Of a stretch of 64,000 nt of DNA, positions 25,256 to 33,905 are shown piece by piece. How positions within the stretch are numbered: position 1 is the first letter of the stretch; each line of letters starts with the position of its first letter. The notes beneath the pieces are model-generated. The model saw only the letters and a program-made list of their open reading frames with translations, searched no databases and was not told the origin of the DNA. The position numbers were made by a program, and so were the translations under genes. The stretch spans positions 412,845 through 476,844 of the forward strand of contig NZ_JACSCH020000001.1 in the NCBI RefSeq assembly GCF_014451325.2, in the 5' to 3' direction. This stretch comes from Streptomyces sp. CB02980 (lineage in GTDB: Bacteria; Actinomycetota; Actinomycetes; Streptomycetales; Streptomycetaceae).

Positions 25256-25296
25256 TTACGACATCCGTGTCTTAATTTACGACAGCACTGTCGTAA
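25256..25296. promoter_or_regulatory. Twin 20-bp TetR operators
   Basis: Two nearly palindromic 20-bp sites lie one base apart: TTACGACATCCGTGTCTTAA at 25256-25275 and TTACGACAGCACTGTCGTAA at 25277-25296. They share TTACGACA arms. Their centres are 21 bp apart, about two helical turns, so two dimers could bind the same face. The first lies ten bases before the tetR start and the second 35 bases before the oxygenase start. Confidence 0.75.
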
Positions 25297-25330
25297 TGGC
25301 GCGATCGGGCGCGAGGCGAGGAGCGGGACG

Positions 25331-26392
25331 ATGGCGTTGCTGAAGCGGAGCGAGGTCGAACCTCATGAGGACTACGGCTTCTTCGGGCCCGGGTCGGTGG
25401 TGTGGAAGGTCTGGAGCTATCCGACGTCGCTGACAGTCGGCTTCCAGCGGTCCGTGGTGGTCGAGGAGCTCGATCCGCCCCTGGTGGCCGCCGTACACGG
25501 AACTCAGGGCATCTACCGACGTCCGCGCACGCGCTACGACCGCACCCTGCGGTACTTCGCGATGGTGGCCTTCGCCGGCTCGCGCGAGGTGTGCAAGGCG
25601 GCGGACGTCCTGGTCAAGGTGCACTCCAAGGCTGTCGGACGACTGCCTTACAGCGAGGGGACCTACGACGCCAACGACCCCGCCTCCCAGCTGTGGATCC
25701 AACTCACCGGCTGGCACTCGATCCTGTACGCGTACGAGAAGTACGGTCCGGGCAAGCTGACCGCCGAGGAGGAGCGGGAGTACTGGCAGGCGTGCGCGAC
25801 CGCCGCCGAACTGCAGACCTGCTCCCCCGACGACATACCCCGCAACCGTGAGGGCGTGCGGGCCTACTTCGAGCGGATGCGTCCGCAGCTGTCCGCCAGC
25901 CCGATCGCCCGGCAGGCCATGGCCCACCTGCTGCGCGCCGACCTTGTGCTGCCTCCTACGCCCCTCTGGGCGAGGCCGGCCGGTCTGGTCGTGGCGCAGG
26001 CGCTACGGATCGCCACCCTTGCCACCATGCCGCGCTGGATGCGCGAGCTGGCCGGAATCCGGCAGTCGCGTGCCCTCGACGTGCTCATCGTGCCCGTCAT
26101 GAAGGTCTCGTTCGCGCTCGCGCACCTCAACCCCAGGATCGAGCTGCTCCTGCTGGGACGGCAGTCCCCGTCCACGGTTGCCGTGGTCGCCCCGATGAAG
26201 CTCGGGATTCCGCCCCGCCGCGAGGAGGTCCTGACCCCCACCGAGGCCCGCGCCCGCCACGGCTTCGTCAAGCCCGCCGAAGCGCATCTCGATCTGCGGG
26301 CCCGACAGATCGCGCGGGTGCTCGACGACGGCCGGGCCCCGAGCGAGCAGGGGCTCATCGAGTCGCAGGACACCCTGGGGCCGCTCGCCTAG
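25331..26392 (+). CDS. MpaB-type oxygenase (DUF2236)
   Basis: A 353-aa protein of the DUF2236/MpaB family (FFGPGSVVWKVWSYPTSLTV, FAMVAFAGSREVCKAADVLV, QLTGWHSILYAYEKYGPG). Characterised relatives are heme-dependent oxygenases: the fungal MpaB cleaves a farnesyl side chain, and Lcp-type enzymes cleave rubber. The family is also widespread as orphan genes controlled by TetR regulators, as here. The ATG at 25331 follows GGAGCGGGACG. The substrate is unknown. Confidence 0.8.
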   Translation: MALLKRSEVEPHEDYGFFGPGSVVWKVWSYPTSLTVGFQRSVVVEELDPPLVAAVHGTQGIYRRPRTRYDRTLRYFAMVAFAGSREVCKAADVLVKVHSKAVGRLPYSEGTYDANDPASQLWIQLTGWHSILYAYEKYGPGKLTAEEEREYWQACATAAELQTCSPDDIPRNREGVRAYFERMRPQLSASPIARQAMAHLLRADLVLPPTPLWARPAGLVVAQALRIATLATMPRWMRELAGIRQSRALDVLIVPVMKVSFALAHLNPRIELLLLGRQSPSTVAVVAPMKLGIPPRREEVLTPTEARARHGFVKPAEAHLDLRARQIARVLDDGRAPSEQGLIESQDTLGPLA

Positions 26393-26440
26393 GTGTTCTG
26401 TCCCGGGAGGTTGTGGACGGGTGAGCCAGGTCTCGGCTGA

Positions 26441-26580
26441 GGGATCTTGAAGGGGGGGGTAACCCAGATACGCCAGAAACCCGCCAGAACGTGGTCCTGG
26501 CCTGCTGAGTGCCTGACGCTGTCGGGAATCTTGGCGATGACGGTCGGCCATGCCCTCGACATCTCAGTCTCCAAGATCCC
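26441..26580. mobile_element. MITE-like 140-bp segment
   Basis: GGGATCTTG at 26441-26449 is the exact reverse complement of CAAGATCCC at 26572-26580. Adding three bases gives an 11/12 match (GGGATCTTGAAG against GGGATCTTGGAG). The 140-bp interior encodes nothing recognisable. It lies in a gap beside IS481 debris and could be a miniature element or an IS remnant. No target duplication is obvious. Confidence 0.35.
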
Positions 26581-26598
26581 CGACCTCGTCACCCGCGA

Positions 26599-27609
26599 TC
26601 AGCTCTGCGTCTCCTCGCGGCGTCCAATAGCGGCCGCATCGGGTACGACGAGCAGCTTGCCGGTGGTACGCCGAGCCTCCAGATCGCTGTGGGCCTGGGC
26701 GGCCTCGGACAATGCATAGCGGCCCGTTACGGTGACCTCAAGCGCCTTGGAGCGCACCCACTCGAACACATCGGCGGCCCGTCGGAGCAGTTCGGACCGA
26801 TCGGCGATGAAGTCCCCGAGGCTGGGCCGGATCAGGGTCAGCGAGCCGCCGTGGGCGAGCCGAATCGGATCAAACGGCGGCACGGCACCACTTGCCGCGC
26901 CGAAGAGCACGAGATGGCCGCGGGTTCGCAGGCTGGCGAGGCTCGCATCGAAGGTGTGCGCGCCGACGCCGTCGAAGACAACCGGCAGTCCCTGACCGCC
27001 GTTGAGCCGCCTCACCTCGGCTGCGAGATCGTCGACTGCGGAGGAAAGGATCACCTCAGCGGCCCCGGCACGCTTCGCCAGCTCGGCCTTCGCCGTGGTC
27101 GACGTCGTGCCGATCACCCTGCCGCCGAGATGGGTGATGAGCTGGGTCAAAAGCAGCCCCATGCCACCAGCAGCCGCATGCACGAGCACCGTGTCGCCCC
27201 CCTGAACCGGGTAGGCGTCCTTGACGAGATAGTGCGCGGTCATGCCTTGGAGGAGCACGGCGGCGGCTGTCTCGAAGCCGATGTCGTCGGGCAGCGGCAC
27301 CAGCCGGGAGGAGTCCACGACGGCCCGCTCGGCATACGTGCCGGGAATCTCCACCCAACCGACCCGGTCCCCGACTGCGACGTCAGCGACGCCGGGTCCG
27401 ACTTCGACGACCGTGCCGGCGCCCTCAGCGCCCGGGGTGAAGGGCAGCGGGAGGCTGTACCGGCCTTCGCGGTGGTAGACGTCGAGGAAGTTGACCCCGG
27501 ATGCGGCGACCTCCACGACCGCCTCGCCCGGACCCGGCCGCGGCTGGTCCACCTCGGCCTCCTGCAGCACCTCGGGACCGCCCACTTCGTACACCTGAAT
27601 CGCTCGCAT
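26599..27609 (-). CDS. NADPH:quinone oxidoreductase, zinc-independent MDR family
   Basis: A 336-aa medium-chain reductase starting MRAIQVYEVGGPEVLQEAEV. The order is N-terminal GroES-like, then Rossmann (VLVHAAAGGMGLLLTQLITH). It has the GEAVVEVAASGVNFLDVYHR and TPGAEGAGTVVEVGPGV motifs of Qor-type quinone reductases, and it lacks the zinc-binding cysteines. It reduces quinones or enones with NADPH. GGAGGG precedes the ATG at 27609. Confidence 0.92.
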   Translation of the reverse strand: MRAIQVYEVGGPEVLQEAEVDQPRPGPGEAVVEVAASGVNFLDVYHREGRYSLPLPFTPGAEGAGTVVEVGPGVADVAVGDRVGWVEIPGTYAERAVVDSSRLVPLPDDIGFETAAAVLLQGMTAHYLVKDAYPVQGGDTVLVHAAAGGMGLLLTQLITHLGGRVIGTTSTTAKAELAKRAGAAEVILSSAVDDLAAEVRRLNGGQGLPVVFDGVGAHTFDASLASLRTRGHLVLFGAASGAVPPFDPIRLAHGGSLTLIRPSLGDFIADRSELLRRAADVFEWVRSKALEVTVTGRYALSEAAQAHSDLEARRTTGKLLVVPDAAAIGRREETQS

Positions 27610-27766
27610 GACCCTCCAATTAACGGCTCTTCCCCCACCAACCCCGTTGATGGCGATCCGATTCCCGGCAGGCAGACCAGCCTGCCGCCCCCGCCGAGTT
27701 GAGACGCCTGCTTCGCACCCGGGTCTGGGACAGGAGACCGAGGCCGTCAAGGGGCGACGAATGCAC

Positions 27767-27814
27767 GACCGGGCGACCGGGCGACCGGGCGACCGGGCGA
27801 CCGGGCGACCGGGC
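27767..27814. repeat. Six perfect tandem copies of an octanucleotide
   Basis: GACCGGGC is repeated six times without error at 27767-27814, immediately before the IS481 remnant. Exact short repeats of this kind in a non-coding gap suggest recent slippage. It is not a CRISPR: there are no spacers. Confidence 0.85.
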
Positions 27815-28240
27815 ACGTCATACGCCGCTACGAACGCGAGAAACCCGGCGAGCTCGTGCACGTCGACATCAAGAAGCTCGGCAACCTCCCCGACGGCGGC
27901 GGACACAAGGTCCTGGGCCGGCAAGCGGGCCGCAAGACCCGCAGGAACGCCGGCTACAGCTACCTGCACACCGCCGTCGACGACCACTCCCGCCTCGCCT
28001 ACAGCGAGATCCGCGCGGACGAGAAGAAGGAGACCGCCACCGCCTTCTGGCAACGGGCCCACCGGCGCTGGGATCACCGTCGAACGGGTTCTGACCGACA
28101 ACGGCTCCTGCCACCGCTCACGCGACTGGCGCGACAGCCTGGCGGCGGCCGGGATCACCCACAAACGAACCCGGCCCTACCGGCCCCAGACCGACGGCAA
28201 GGTCGAACGCTTCAACCGCACCCCGCTCGACGAATGGGCC
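27812..28240 (+). pseudogene. IS481-type transposase/integrase-core remnant
   Basis: Two frames together encode part of a DDE integrase core. The first runs YEREKPGELVHVDIKKLGNL and then YSYLHTAVDDHSRLAYSEI. After about 28070 the reading continues in the next frame as GITVERVLTDNGSCHRSRDW and THKRTRPYRPQTDGKVERFN. HVDIKK, the DDHSR and TDNG segments, and YRPQTDGKVE are IS481 hallmarks. The N-terminal HTH part, the C-terminus and the inverted ends are missing, and there is one frameshift, so the gene is dead. Confidence 0.8.
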
Positions 28241-28274
28241 TCCGCCCCGCCCCTACCGGTCAGGGTTCGCCGGG

Positions 28275-28928
28275 TCACGCCTTGCGGGCGAGGAGCTGGA
28301 TCTCCTGGAACTGCCGCCGGTCCGTGGGCAACGGCTCGATCGTCGTGCGGCCCACCTCCGGCAATCCGTGGTCGTGCAGGAGTGCGGCAAGGCGGTCGGG
28401 ATGCCAGCGGTAGGCCGTCACCACAGCGTGGTCGTAGCTCTGCGTCTCCAGGTGCGGGCCGTCCGTGGCGGGGAAGTCGATCAAGAGGTGTCCGCCGGGT
28501 GCGAGGACCCGGGCGATCTCGGCCACGATGGCAGGGACGTCCTGCGGCGGGGTGTGGATGACGGACCACCGCGAGAGTACGCCACCCAGAGCGCCGTCCT
28601 CGATGTCCAGCGCGGCCATCGATCCGACCTCGAACCGCAGCCCGGGGTGGGATGCGTGCGCAAGCTCGACCATCACCGGCGAGGCGTCGACGCCGAACGC
28701 CTTCAGGCCCAATCCGTGCAGGTGGGCCGTGACGTAGCCCGGCCCGCAGCCGAGGTCCGCGACCTCGCCGTGGCCGTCACCGTTCGAACGCACCAGTTCG
28801 GCAAAGGCGCCCAGCATGGCGCGCTCCAGGGGGCGGTCCCGCAGGGAGTCCTGGAACTGCTGCGCGTACACGGTTGCGATGGCGTCGTAGGCGTCGCGAG
28901 TCGCGCCCAGGGTGTTGAGTTCGGTCAT
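28275..28928 (-). CDS. Class I SAM-dependent methyltransferase
   Basis: A 217-aa protein with motif I VADLGCGPGY near residue 57 and then FGVDASPVMVELA. It also has the post-motif pattern FPATDGPHL. It resembles UbiE/SmtA-like small-molecule methyltransferases that use S-adenosylmethionine. The start at 28928 (MTELNTLGATRDAYD) gives the usual family length; an earlier in-frame start adds 24 unlikely residues. It stands alone next to the transposase remnant and has an unknown substrate. Confidence 0.88.
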   Translation of the reverse strand: MTELNTLGATRDAYDAIATVYAQQFQDSLRDRPLERAMLGAFAELVRSNGDGHGEVADLGCGPGYVTAHLHGLGLKAFGVDASPVMVELAHASHPGLRFEVGSMAALDIEDGALGGVLSRWSVIHTPPQDVPAIVAEIARVLAPGGHLLIDFPATDGPHLETQSYDHAVVTAYRWHPDRLAALLHDHGLPEVGRTTIEPLPTDRRQFQEIQLLARKA

Positions 28929-29141
28929 CCCGAGACCGTAGCCGGAGATCAGGGCGTACGCCGACTGCCTACCGCCCGTGGATTGTTCATCCCGGATCAC
29001 CGGATCACCGGATCACTGGGTCGCTCTCGCGGCGCACGGTGACGTACCGGGCCCCGCAGCACCCGGCGGTGCAGTCCGGTTCCGTGATCCTGATCCTGCG
29101 GGGTTCACGGGAGACGCCGAGGGCCGGCTCTCGGCCGCGCC

Positions 29142-30194
29142 TCAGATTCGGGTCGAGAGCGGGACCGTGATCTGCTTCAGCCAGCTGCCGGCCGCGAAGT
29201 CGCGGGCCTTCACCACCACGCGGTCGCGGAACACCTCTACCTGGAGGCCCTGGTTGAACGTGCCGGGGACCGTGACCTCTCCGCCCTTGCCGTCGTCCGT
29301 GTATCCCGTCTGCACCGCGCCGGTGTTGATCACCGAGAAGCCGTCGAGGTTGGCCGTGCCGGGGACGACCCGGCGGACGTACCAGTCCGACAGCGCGAGG
29401 TCCCAGTGCGTGTGCCCGCAGAAGAGGAAGACGTCCTTGTGGCGGCCGAGGATGCCGAGGAGACGGTCCGCCTGGAGGTAGTCGCGCGAGTAGAGGCGGT
29501 TGTGGCTGCCCGAGACCGTGTTGGGGAGCGGATGATGGGTGATGACCATGACCGGCTTTCGACGGCGCGCCCAGTGCGCGAGGCGCTCCTCCAGCCAGGT
29601 GAGCTGGGCCTCGCTCAGCCAGACCTCGTCCCACAGTTTCGGGTCGTGGTAATGCATGTACTTCTCGGTGCCGAGGCTCAGCACCGGAACGCCGCCGAAC
29701 GAGTGTTCCGCGTACACCGTGTTGCGGCCTGCGAAGTCGTAGAAGCTCCGGAACAGCGAGTCCTCGGTGGTGCCGTTGGGCCAGGTGTCCTGCGCAAGGG
29801 TCGACGGGTCGCGCCACTTGGGGACGTAGAACTCGTGGTTGCCGATGGCCCAGGCGACCGTACCCGCGTGGGTGTGGCGCGAGACCTCGTGGCTGACCGC
29901 CGCGTACTCGGCGTCGTACCCGCGCGGTGTGATGTCGCCGGCCACGGCGAGGCCCGAACTCGCGGGGTTGGTCCGGTTCATGTCCTCCAGGGCGACGCCG
30001 AGGTCCCGGAGGTCACCCTGGATGTCGCTGATGACGTTGAAGGTGGTGACCGGGCGCCCCGGGCCCGCGTGCGCCGAACCGGACTGCGCCGCCGGACCGG
30101 AGTGTTCCGGGTGTGCCGCGCTCGCCGGTATCCCGGAGGCGGCGAACGCGCCCACCGCCCCTGTCGCGACGGTGAGCAGAGACCTGCGATCCAC
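29142..30194 (-). CDS. Exported metallophosphoesterase
   Basis: A 350-aa protein starting at GTG 30194 with GAGAGGA upstream. The N-terminus DRRSLLTVATGAVGAFAASG looks like a twin-arginine or Sec signal. The calcineurin-like metal-binding motifs are in order: ISDIQGD, GDITPRG, GNHEF, ITHHPLP and GHTHWD. These build a two-metal site that cleaves phosphoesters. It is secreted or wall-attached, with an unknown substrate. A low-complexity gap separates it from the next gene. Confidence 0.88.
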   Translation of the reverse strand: MDRRSLLTVATGAVGAFAASGIPASAAHPEHSGPAAQSGSAHAGPGRPVTTFNVISDIQGDLRDLGVALEDMNRTNPASSGLAVAGDITPRGYDAEYAAVSHEVSRHTHAGTVAWAIGNHEFYVPKWRDPSTLAQDTWPNGTTEDSLFRSFYDFAGRNTVYAEHSFGGVPVLSLGTEKYMHYHDPKLWDEVWLSEAQLTWLEERLAHWARRRKPVMVITHHPLPNTVSGSHNRLYSRDYLQADRLLGILGRHKDVFLFCGHTHWDLALSDWYVRRVVPGTANLDGFSVINTGAVQTGYTDDGKGGEVTVPGTFNQGLQVEVFRDRVVVKARDFAAGSWLKQITVPLSTRI

Positions 30195-30699
30195 GGAGAG
30201 TTCCTCTCGGACGGGCGGTGCCCACCGGCGAGCACGCCTTCCGACGCGCGCCCGTCCGCCCGTACTTCGCGTACTCGCGCCCCGGGCACCGCTCTTCGAA
30301 CCAGACCCGTTATGCATACGCAACCTGCCCGGCCTGTTGTCCGACCCCGAGATGTCTGCCATGTGAATGTATTCCTACGGGACGGGAGTTCCCCGGGACA
30401 GGCCCACGGCGTCGCGTGACGCCTTGCGCTTGCCCTTGCCCTGCGCTTGCGCTGCCCCATGCCCTGCCCTGCCCTTGCGCTCGCATCACCTGCACGCCCT
30501 TCCCCGAGGCGAGAACTCGCCTCCTGGTGCCCTGTTCGCGCCACCAGGCAACCCACACGGCGTCGTTGCCATCCTCCGAAGGCGAGAGAGGGGGCCGGGG
30601 AGGACGGACGCACTCGGGCACATCCGCGAGATCCGAGTCGCCGACGCTCTTCGCACGTCTTCCCCGCACCCCACAAGACCGATCGTGAGGAAGTCCGTT
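30195..30699. other. Divergent 505-bp gap with low-complexity tract
   Basis: The gap between the phosphoesterase and the secreted hydrolase holds both promoters. Positions about 30421-30490 are a low-complexity pyrimidine-rich run built from repeated CTTGC and CCCTGC units. No gene is convincing here: an open frame continues upstream of the hydrolase start but has untypical codons. Confidence 0.6.
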
Positions 30700-33561
30700 T
30701 TGATACGTGCTACACGCGGCGTGGCCACCGCCGCGGCGTTACTCGCGCTGGCCTCGGTGTCACCCGGGGCGGCGTTCGCACAGTCGTCAGGCTCTTCCGG
30801 AGCACCCTCCTCCGGAGTATCGCCATCCGGAGCTCCGTCTTCCGGAGCACCTTCGGCTACCGCCCCGAGCAGCCGGCTCGGCAATCTCGACCTGCCCGAG
30901 GGCTGGCAGGTTTCCGGCGCCGGTGCACATCGGCAGCTGGTATGGACCTCGCCCGAACCCGTCCCCATGGGCGACTCCCGCGTCGCGTTCCACGCCGGCG
31001 ACCGGCTTCTCGGTCACCCGGTGGCCGCGCGGGACGGCCGGTCCTTCCGGTTGCCCCTCCAGGACGTGCAGCTCACCGAGGGGACCCGGTTGCGGGTCAC
31101 GGCCAGTGGGCGGCGGCTCGACGCGGCCGGTCCCGCCCGCTCCGCGCGCCTCAACCCCTCCGATCCCTCCGCCCCGACCGCGCTGCCGGGTGCCCCGCTT
31201 CCCGCGAACGGAGTGGACCCCGGAGTGCCGGGTCGCTACCGCACCGTCAGCGGCGAGTACGACCTGAAGTCCGTGCGGCTGCCCGGGTTCCCCGAGCCCG
31301 TCGAGATGCGCGCCACGGTCGTCGGACCGGCCGGTGCACCCGGAAAGCGGCCCGTGGCCCTCTTCCTGCACGGCCGCCACGGCACCTGCTACACCCCCGG
31401 GACCGAGGACGTGACCGGCGACTGGCCCTGTGCGGCCGGTTCGAAGCCGATACCGAGCCACCAGGGGTATCTGCGGGCCCAGCGGCTCCTGGCCTCCCAG
31501 GGGTACGTGACCCTGTCCATATCCGCCAACGGCATCAACGGCCAGGACTTCCGTGCCGAGGACGGCGGCGCCCAGGCCCGCTCGTCCCTCATACGGCAGC
31601 ACCTGGCGCGCTGGGCCGACTGGTCCGCCAACCGGGCCGCCGCCCCGGCAGCCGTACGCCGGTCCTCCGCCGCGGACCTGTCGCGGGTCCTGCTCGTCGG
31701 CCACTCCCGTGGCGGCGAGGGCGTCAACCGGGCCGCGCTCGACACCCTCACCCCGCCGCCCGCCGACCAGGACGGCTACCGGGGCGCCGTACGGTGGAAG
31801 ATCCTCGGCACGGTGCCGATCGGACCCACGATCTTCGGCAACAACCCCGCGCCCGACGTGCCCTCCATGACCATCCTGCCGGGCTGCGACGGCGACGTGT
31901 CCGACCTCCAGGGCCAGAACTTCGTCGACGGCACGCGTGGCGTCAGCCGTGGCGCCGCTCTGCACAGCGCGGTCTACATGGTCGGCGCCAACCACAACTT
32001 CTTCAACAGCGAGTGGACCCCGGGCCAGGCGCAGGCGCCGGCCTTCGACGACTTCTGGTCCGACGAGCAGCCCGACCCGGTCTGCTCCCCCGGCACGAGG
32101 ACCCGTCTCACCGCCGCACAGCAGCAGGCCGCCGGCGCCACCTACATCGCCGCGTCCGCCCGGCTGTTCGTCGCCGGTGACGACCGGGTCCGTCCGCTCC
32201 TCGACGGCACCGGCCGTCGTGCGCCCTCGGCCGGCCCGGTCCAGGCCCTCAGTCACGCCGTCGGCGCGAACCGTACGCCGGCCTTCGTGCCCGGCTCCTC
32301 CGCGCTCACCGTGTCCGGCGGCGGCAGGCTCTGCGCCCAGATCGACCCCGACGCCGGCCGTGCGTGCCTGTCCCCCGACGCGGGCGGTGCGTCACCGCAC
32401 TTCGCGTACTGGGAGGCGTCGCCCGAACCGGGCCGTGAAGCCGTCGCCATGGAGTGGTCGCGTCCCGGAACGCCGGTCGCGGTGCGCTCGGCTCGGCCGG
32501 TCTCCCTGGTCGGCTCCGGCTCTCTCGCCCTTCGGGTGATCGTCCCGCCGAACAGCACGGGAACCGAGCTGGACGTCGCCGTGACCGACGCCTCGGGGCG
32601 CCGCGCGCACCTGGGCCGCACCCGCGTCGACGGGCTCCCGGGCAGCGAGCGGACCACCTCCTACTGGGCACGCGAGGTACGCGTACCGCTGTCCGCCGCC
32701 GTCCGGTCCGGCCTGGATCTGAAGCGGATCGCGGCTCTTGAGCTGACTCCGCGTACGACTGCCGGTCGTGCGTGGCTGATGGACGCGTGGGGCTGGCGCC
32801 CCGGCACGCCGGCCGTACGTCCGGCCGCGCTGGCGCGTGTCGACGTCGGGCGCCTGACGGTCGAGGAAGGTGACTCCGGCGTCCGGACCTACCGGGTGCC
32901 GGTACGGGTGTCCGGCCAGGGCAGCGGTCAGGTGCGGCTCTTCGTCCCCGATCCGGCCACGGGCGAGCTCACCTCCCGCACGGTGACGGTCCGTCCGGGA
33001 CGTCATGACATCGACGTACCGGTCGAGGTACGGGGCAACGACCGCTTCGGCTACGACGTCACGCACGACGCCTTCGTCAAGGCGGTGCGCGGCACGGCGA
33101 TCGGCGCGCACCGCGGCGGGGTGACCGTGCGGAACGACGACCCCATGCCCAAGGTGACCGTGACGCCCGTCGCCGACTCCGTGACCGAGGGCGCCGCGCT
33201 GACCTGGCGGGTGACGCTGTCCGAGCCGGCCGACGCCGAGATCAGCGGCCACGTCGCCTTCCTGCCGCCGGCCGGCGGTACCGAGCTGTCCACGGCGGAC
33301 GTCGACCAGGCGTGGCTGAAGGAACAGCTCGGGGAGGTGCCGGCCACGGCCACGCCCCTCTCCCAGATCGAGTTCGGCGGCCTGAACCTGCCCGTCTCCG
33401 TCCCGGCCGGGGCGACGACCGCCGAGGTGAGCGTGCCCACGGCCAAGGACGCCGTGAGTGAGCCGGAGGAGTCGCTGCGGGCTCAGCTGATCACGTACGA
33501 CGCCACCTGGGAGCCGATCCCGGGGCCCGAGTTCGTGGGGACGGTGCGGGACGCGTCGTAG
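30700..33561 (+). CDS. Large secreted alpha/beta hydrolase with C-terminal Calx-beta-like repeats
   Basis: About 953 aa. The TTG at 30700 is preferred because GAGGAA lies eight bases before it and the signal peptide then starts IRATRGVATAAALLALASVS. GTG at 30685 is an alternative. After a Ser/Gly/Pro-rich spacer comes a hydrolase domain with VALFLHGRHGTCYTP and the nucleophile elbow GHSRGG (Ser336). Residues about 720-950 contain Calx-beta-like or jelly-roll repeats (VTVTPVADSVTEGAALTWRV, EVSVPTAKDAVSEPEESL). It is probably a secreted esterase or peptidase-like enzyme. The exact substrate is unknown. Confidence 0.82.
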   Translation: MIRATRGVATAAALLALASVSPGAAFAQSSGSSGAPSSGVSPSGAPSSGAPSATAPSSRLGNLDLPEGWQVSGAGAHRQLVWTSPEPVPMGDSRVAFHAGDRLLGHPVAARDGRSFRLPLQDVQLTEGTRLRVTASGRRLDAAGPARSARLNPSDPSAPTALPGAPLPANGVDPGVPGRYRTVSGEYDLKSVRLPGFPEPVEMRATVVGPAGAPGKRPVALFLHGRHGTCYTPGTEDVTGDWPCAAGSKPIPSHQGYLRAQRLLASQGYVTLSISANGINGQDFRAEDGGAQARSSLIRQHLARWADWSANRAAAPAAVRRSSAADLSRVLLVGHSRGGEGVNRAALDTLTPPPADQDGYRGAVRWKILGTVPIGPTIFGNNPAPDVPSMTILPGCDGDVSDLQGQNFVDGTRGVSRGAALHSAVYMVGANHNFFNSEWTPGQAQAPAFDDFWSDEQPDPVCSPGTRTRLTAAQQQAAGATYIAASARLFVAGDDRVRPLLDGTGRRAPSAGPVQALSHAVGANRTPAFVPGSSALTVSGGGRLCAQIDPDAGRACLSPDAGGASPHFAYWEASPEPGREAVAMEWSRPGTPVAVRSARPVSLVGSGSLALRVIVPPNSTGTELDVAVTDASGRRAHLGRTRVDGLPGSERTTSYWAREVRVPLSAAVRSGLDLKRIAALELTPRTTAGRAWLMDAWGWRPGTPAVRPAALARVDVGRLTVEEGDSGVRTYRVPVRVSGQGSGQVRLFVPDPATGELTSRTVTVRPGRHDIDVPVEVRGNDRFGYDVTHDAFVKAVRGTAIGAHRGGVTVRNDDPMPKVTVTPVADSVTEGAALTWRVTLSEPADAEISGHVAFLPPAGGTELSTADVDQAWLKEQLGEVPATATPLSQIEFGGLNLPVSVPAGATTAEVSVPTAKDAVSEPEESLRAQLITYDATWEPIPGPEFVGTVRDAS

Positions 33562-33570
33562 GGTGCGCGT

Positions 33571-33618
33571 TGCTCGTCGCGCCGTGTGCGGCGCGGCTGT
33601 CGCGTAGCGCGACGAGCA
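33571..33618 (+). terminator. Inverted repeat after secreted hydrolase
   Basis: TGCTCGTCGCGC (33571-33582) pairs exactly with GCGCGACGAGCA (33607-33618) just after the stop at 33561. A second related copy of the unit (GCGCGGCTGT...CAGCGCGACG) follows at about 33637-33660. It is probably a terminator region. The rest of the 344-bp gap to 33905 shows no gene. Confidence 0.6.
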
Positions 33619-33905
33619 GCCTCCCTCTGTGCGCGGCGCGGCTGTCTCACAGCGCGACGTGACGTAGGCGGACACCGATCGCTTCACGGGTCGGTGTCCG
33701 CCCTTCGTTCCGCTCCGGTGCGGGCGCTCAATCGGCTTCGTCCTCGATCGTCGGGACGCACGGGGACGGGAGCGCCTCGGTGTGCTCCGTCACGCCTCCG
33801 CGGGCTCGGCACACGTACCTCGTTCGCGTGCCCCGGGTCTTGGTCGTCGCGGCGTGCCGGGGGCCGCTCGGGGGAAGGGAATCGGCTCGGGCAGGATGAG
33901 TGACC

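Noticed and set aside
27767..27814. Short repeats as a CRISPR array
   Set aside because: The eight-base units touch each other, with no spacers and no cas genes nearby.
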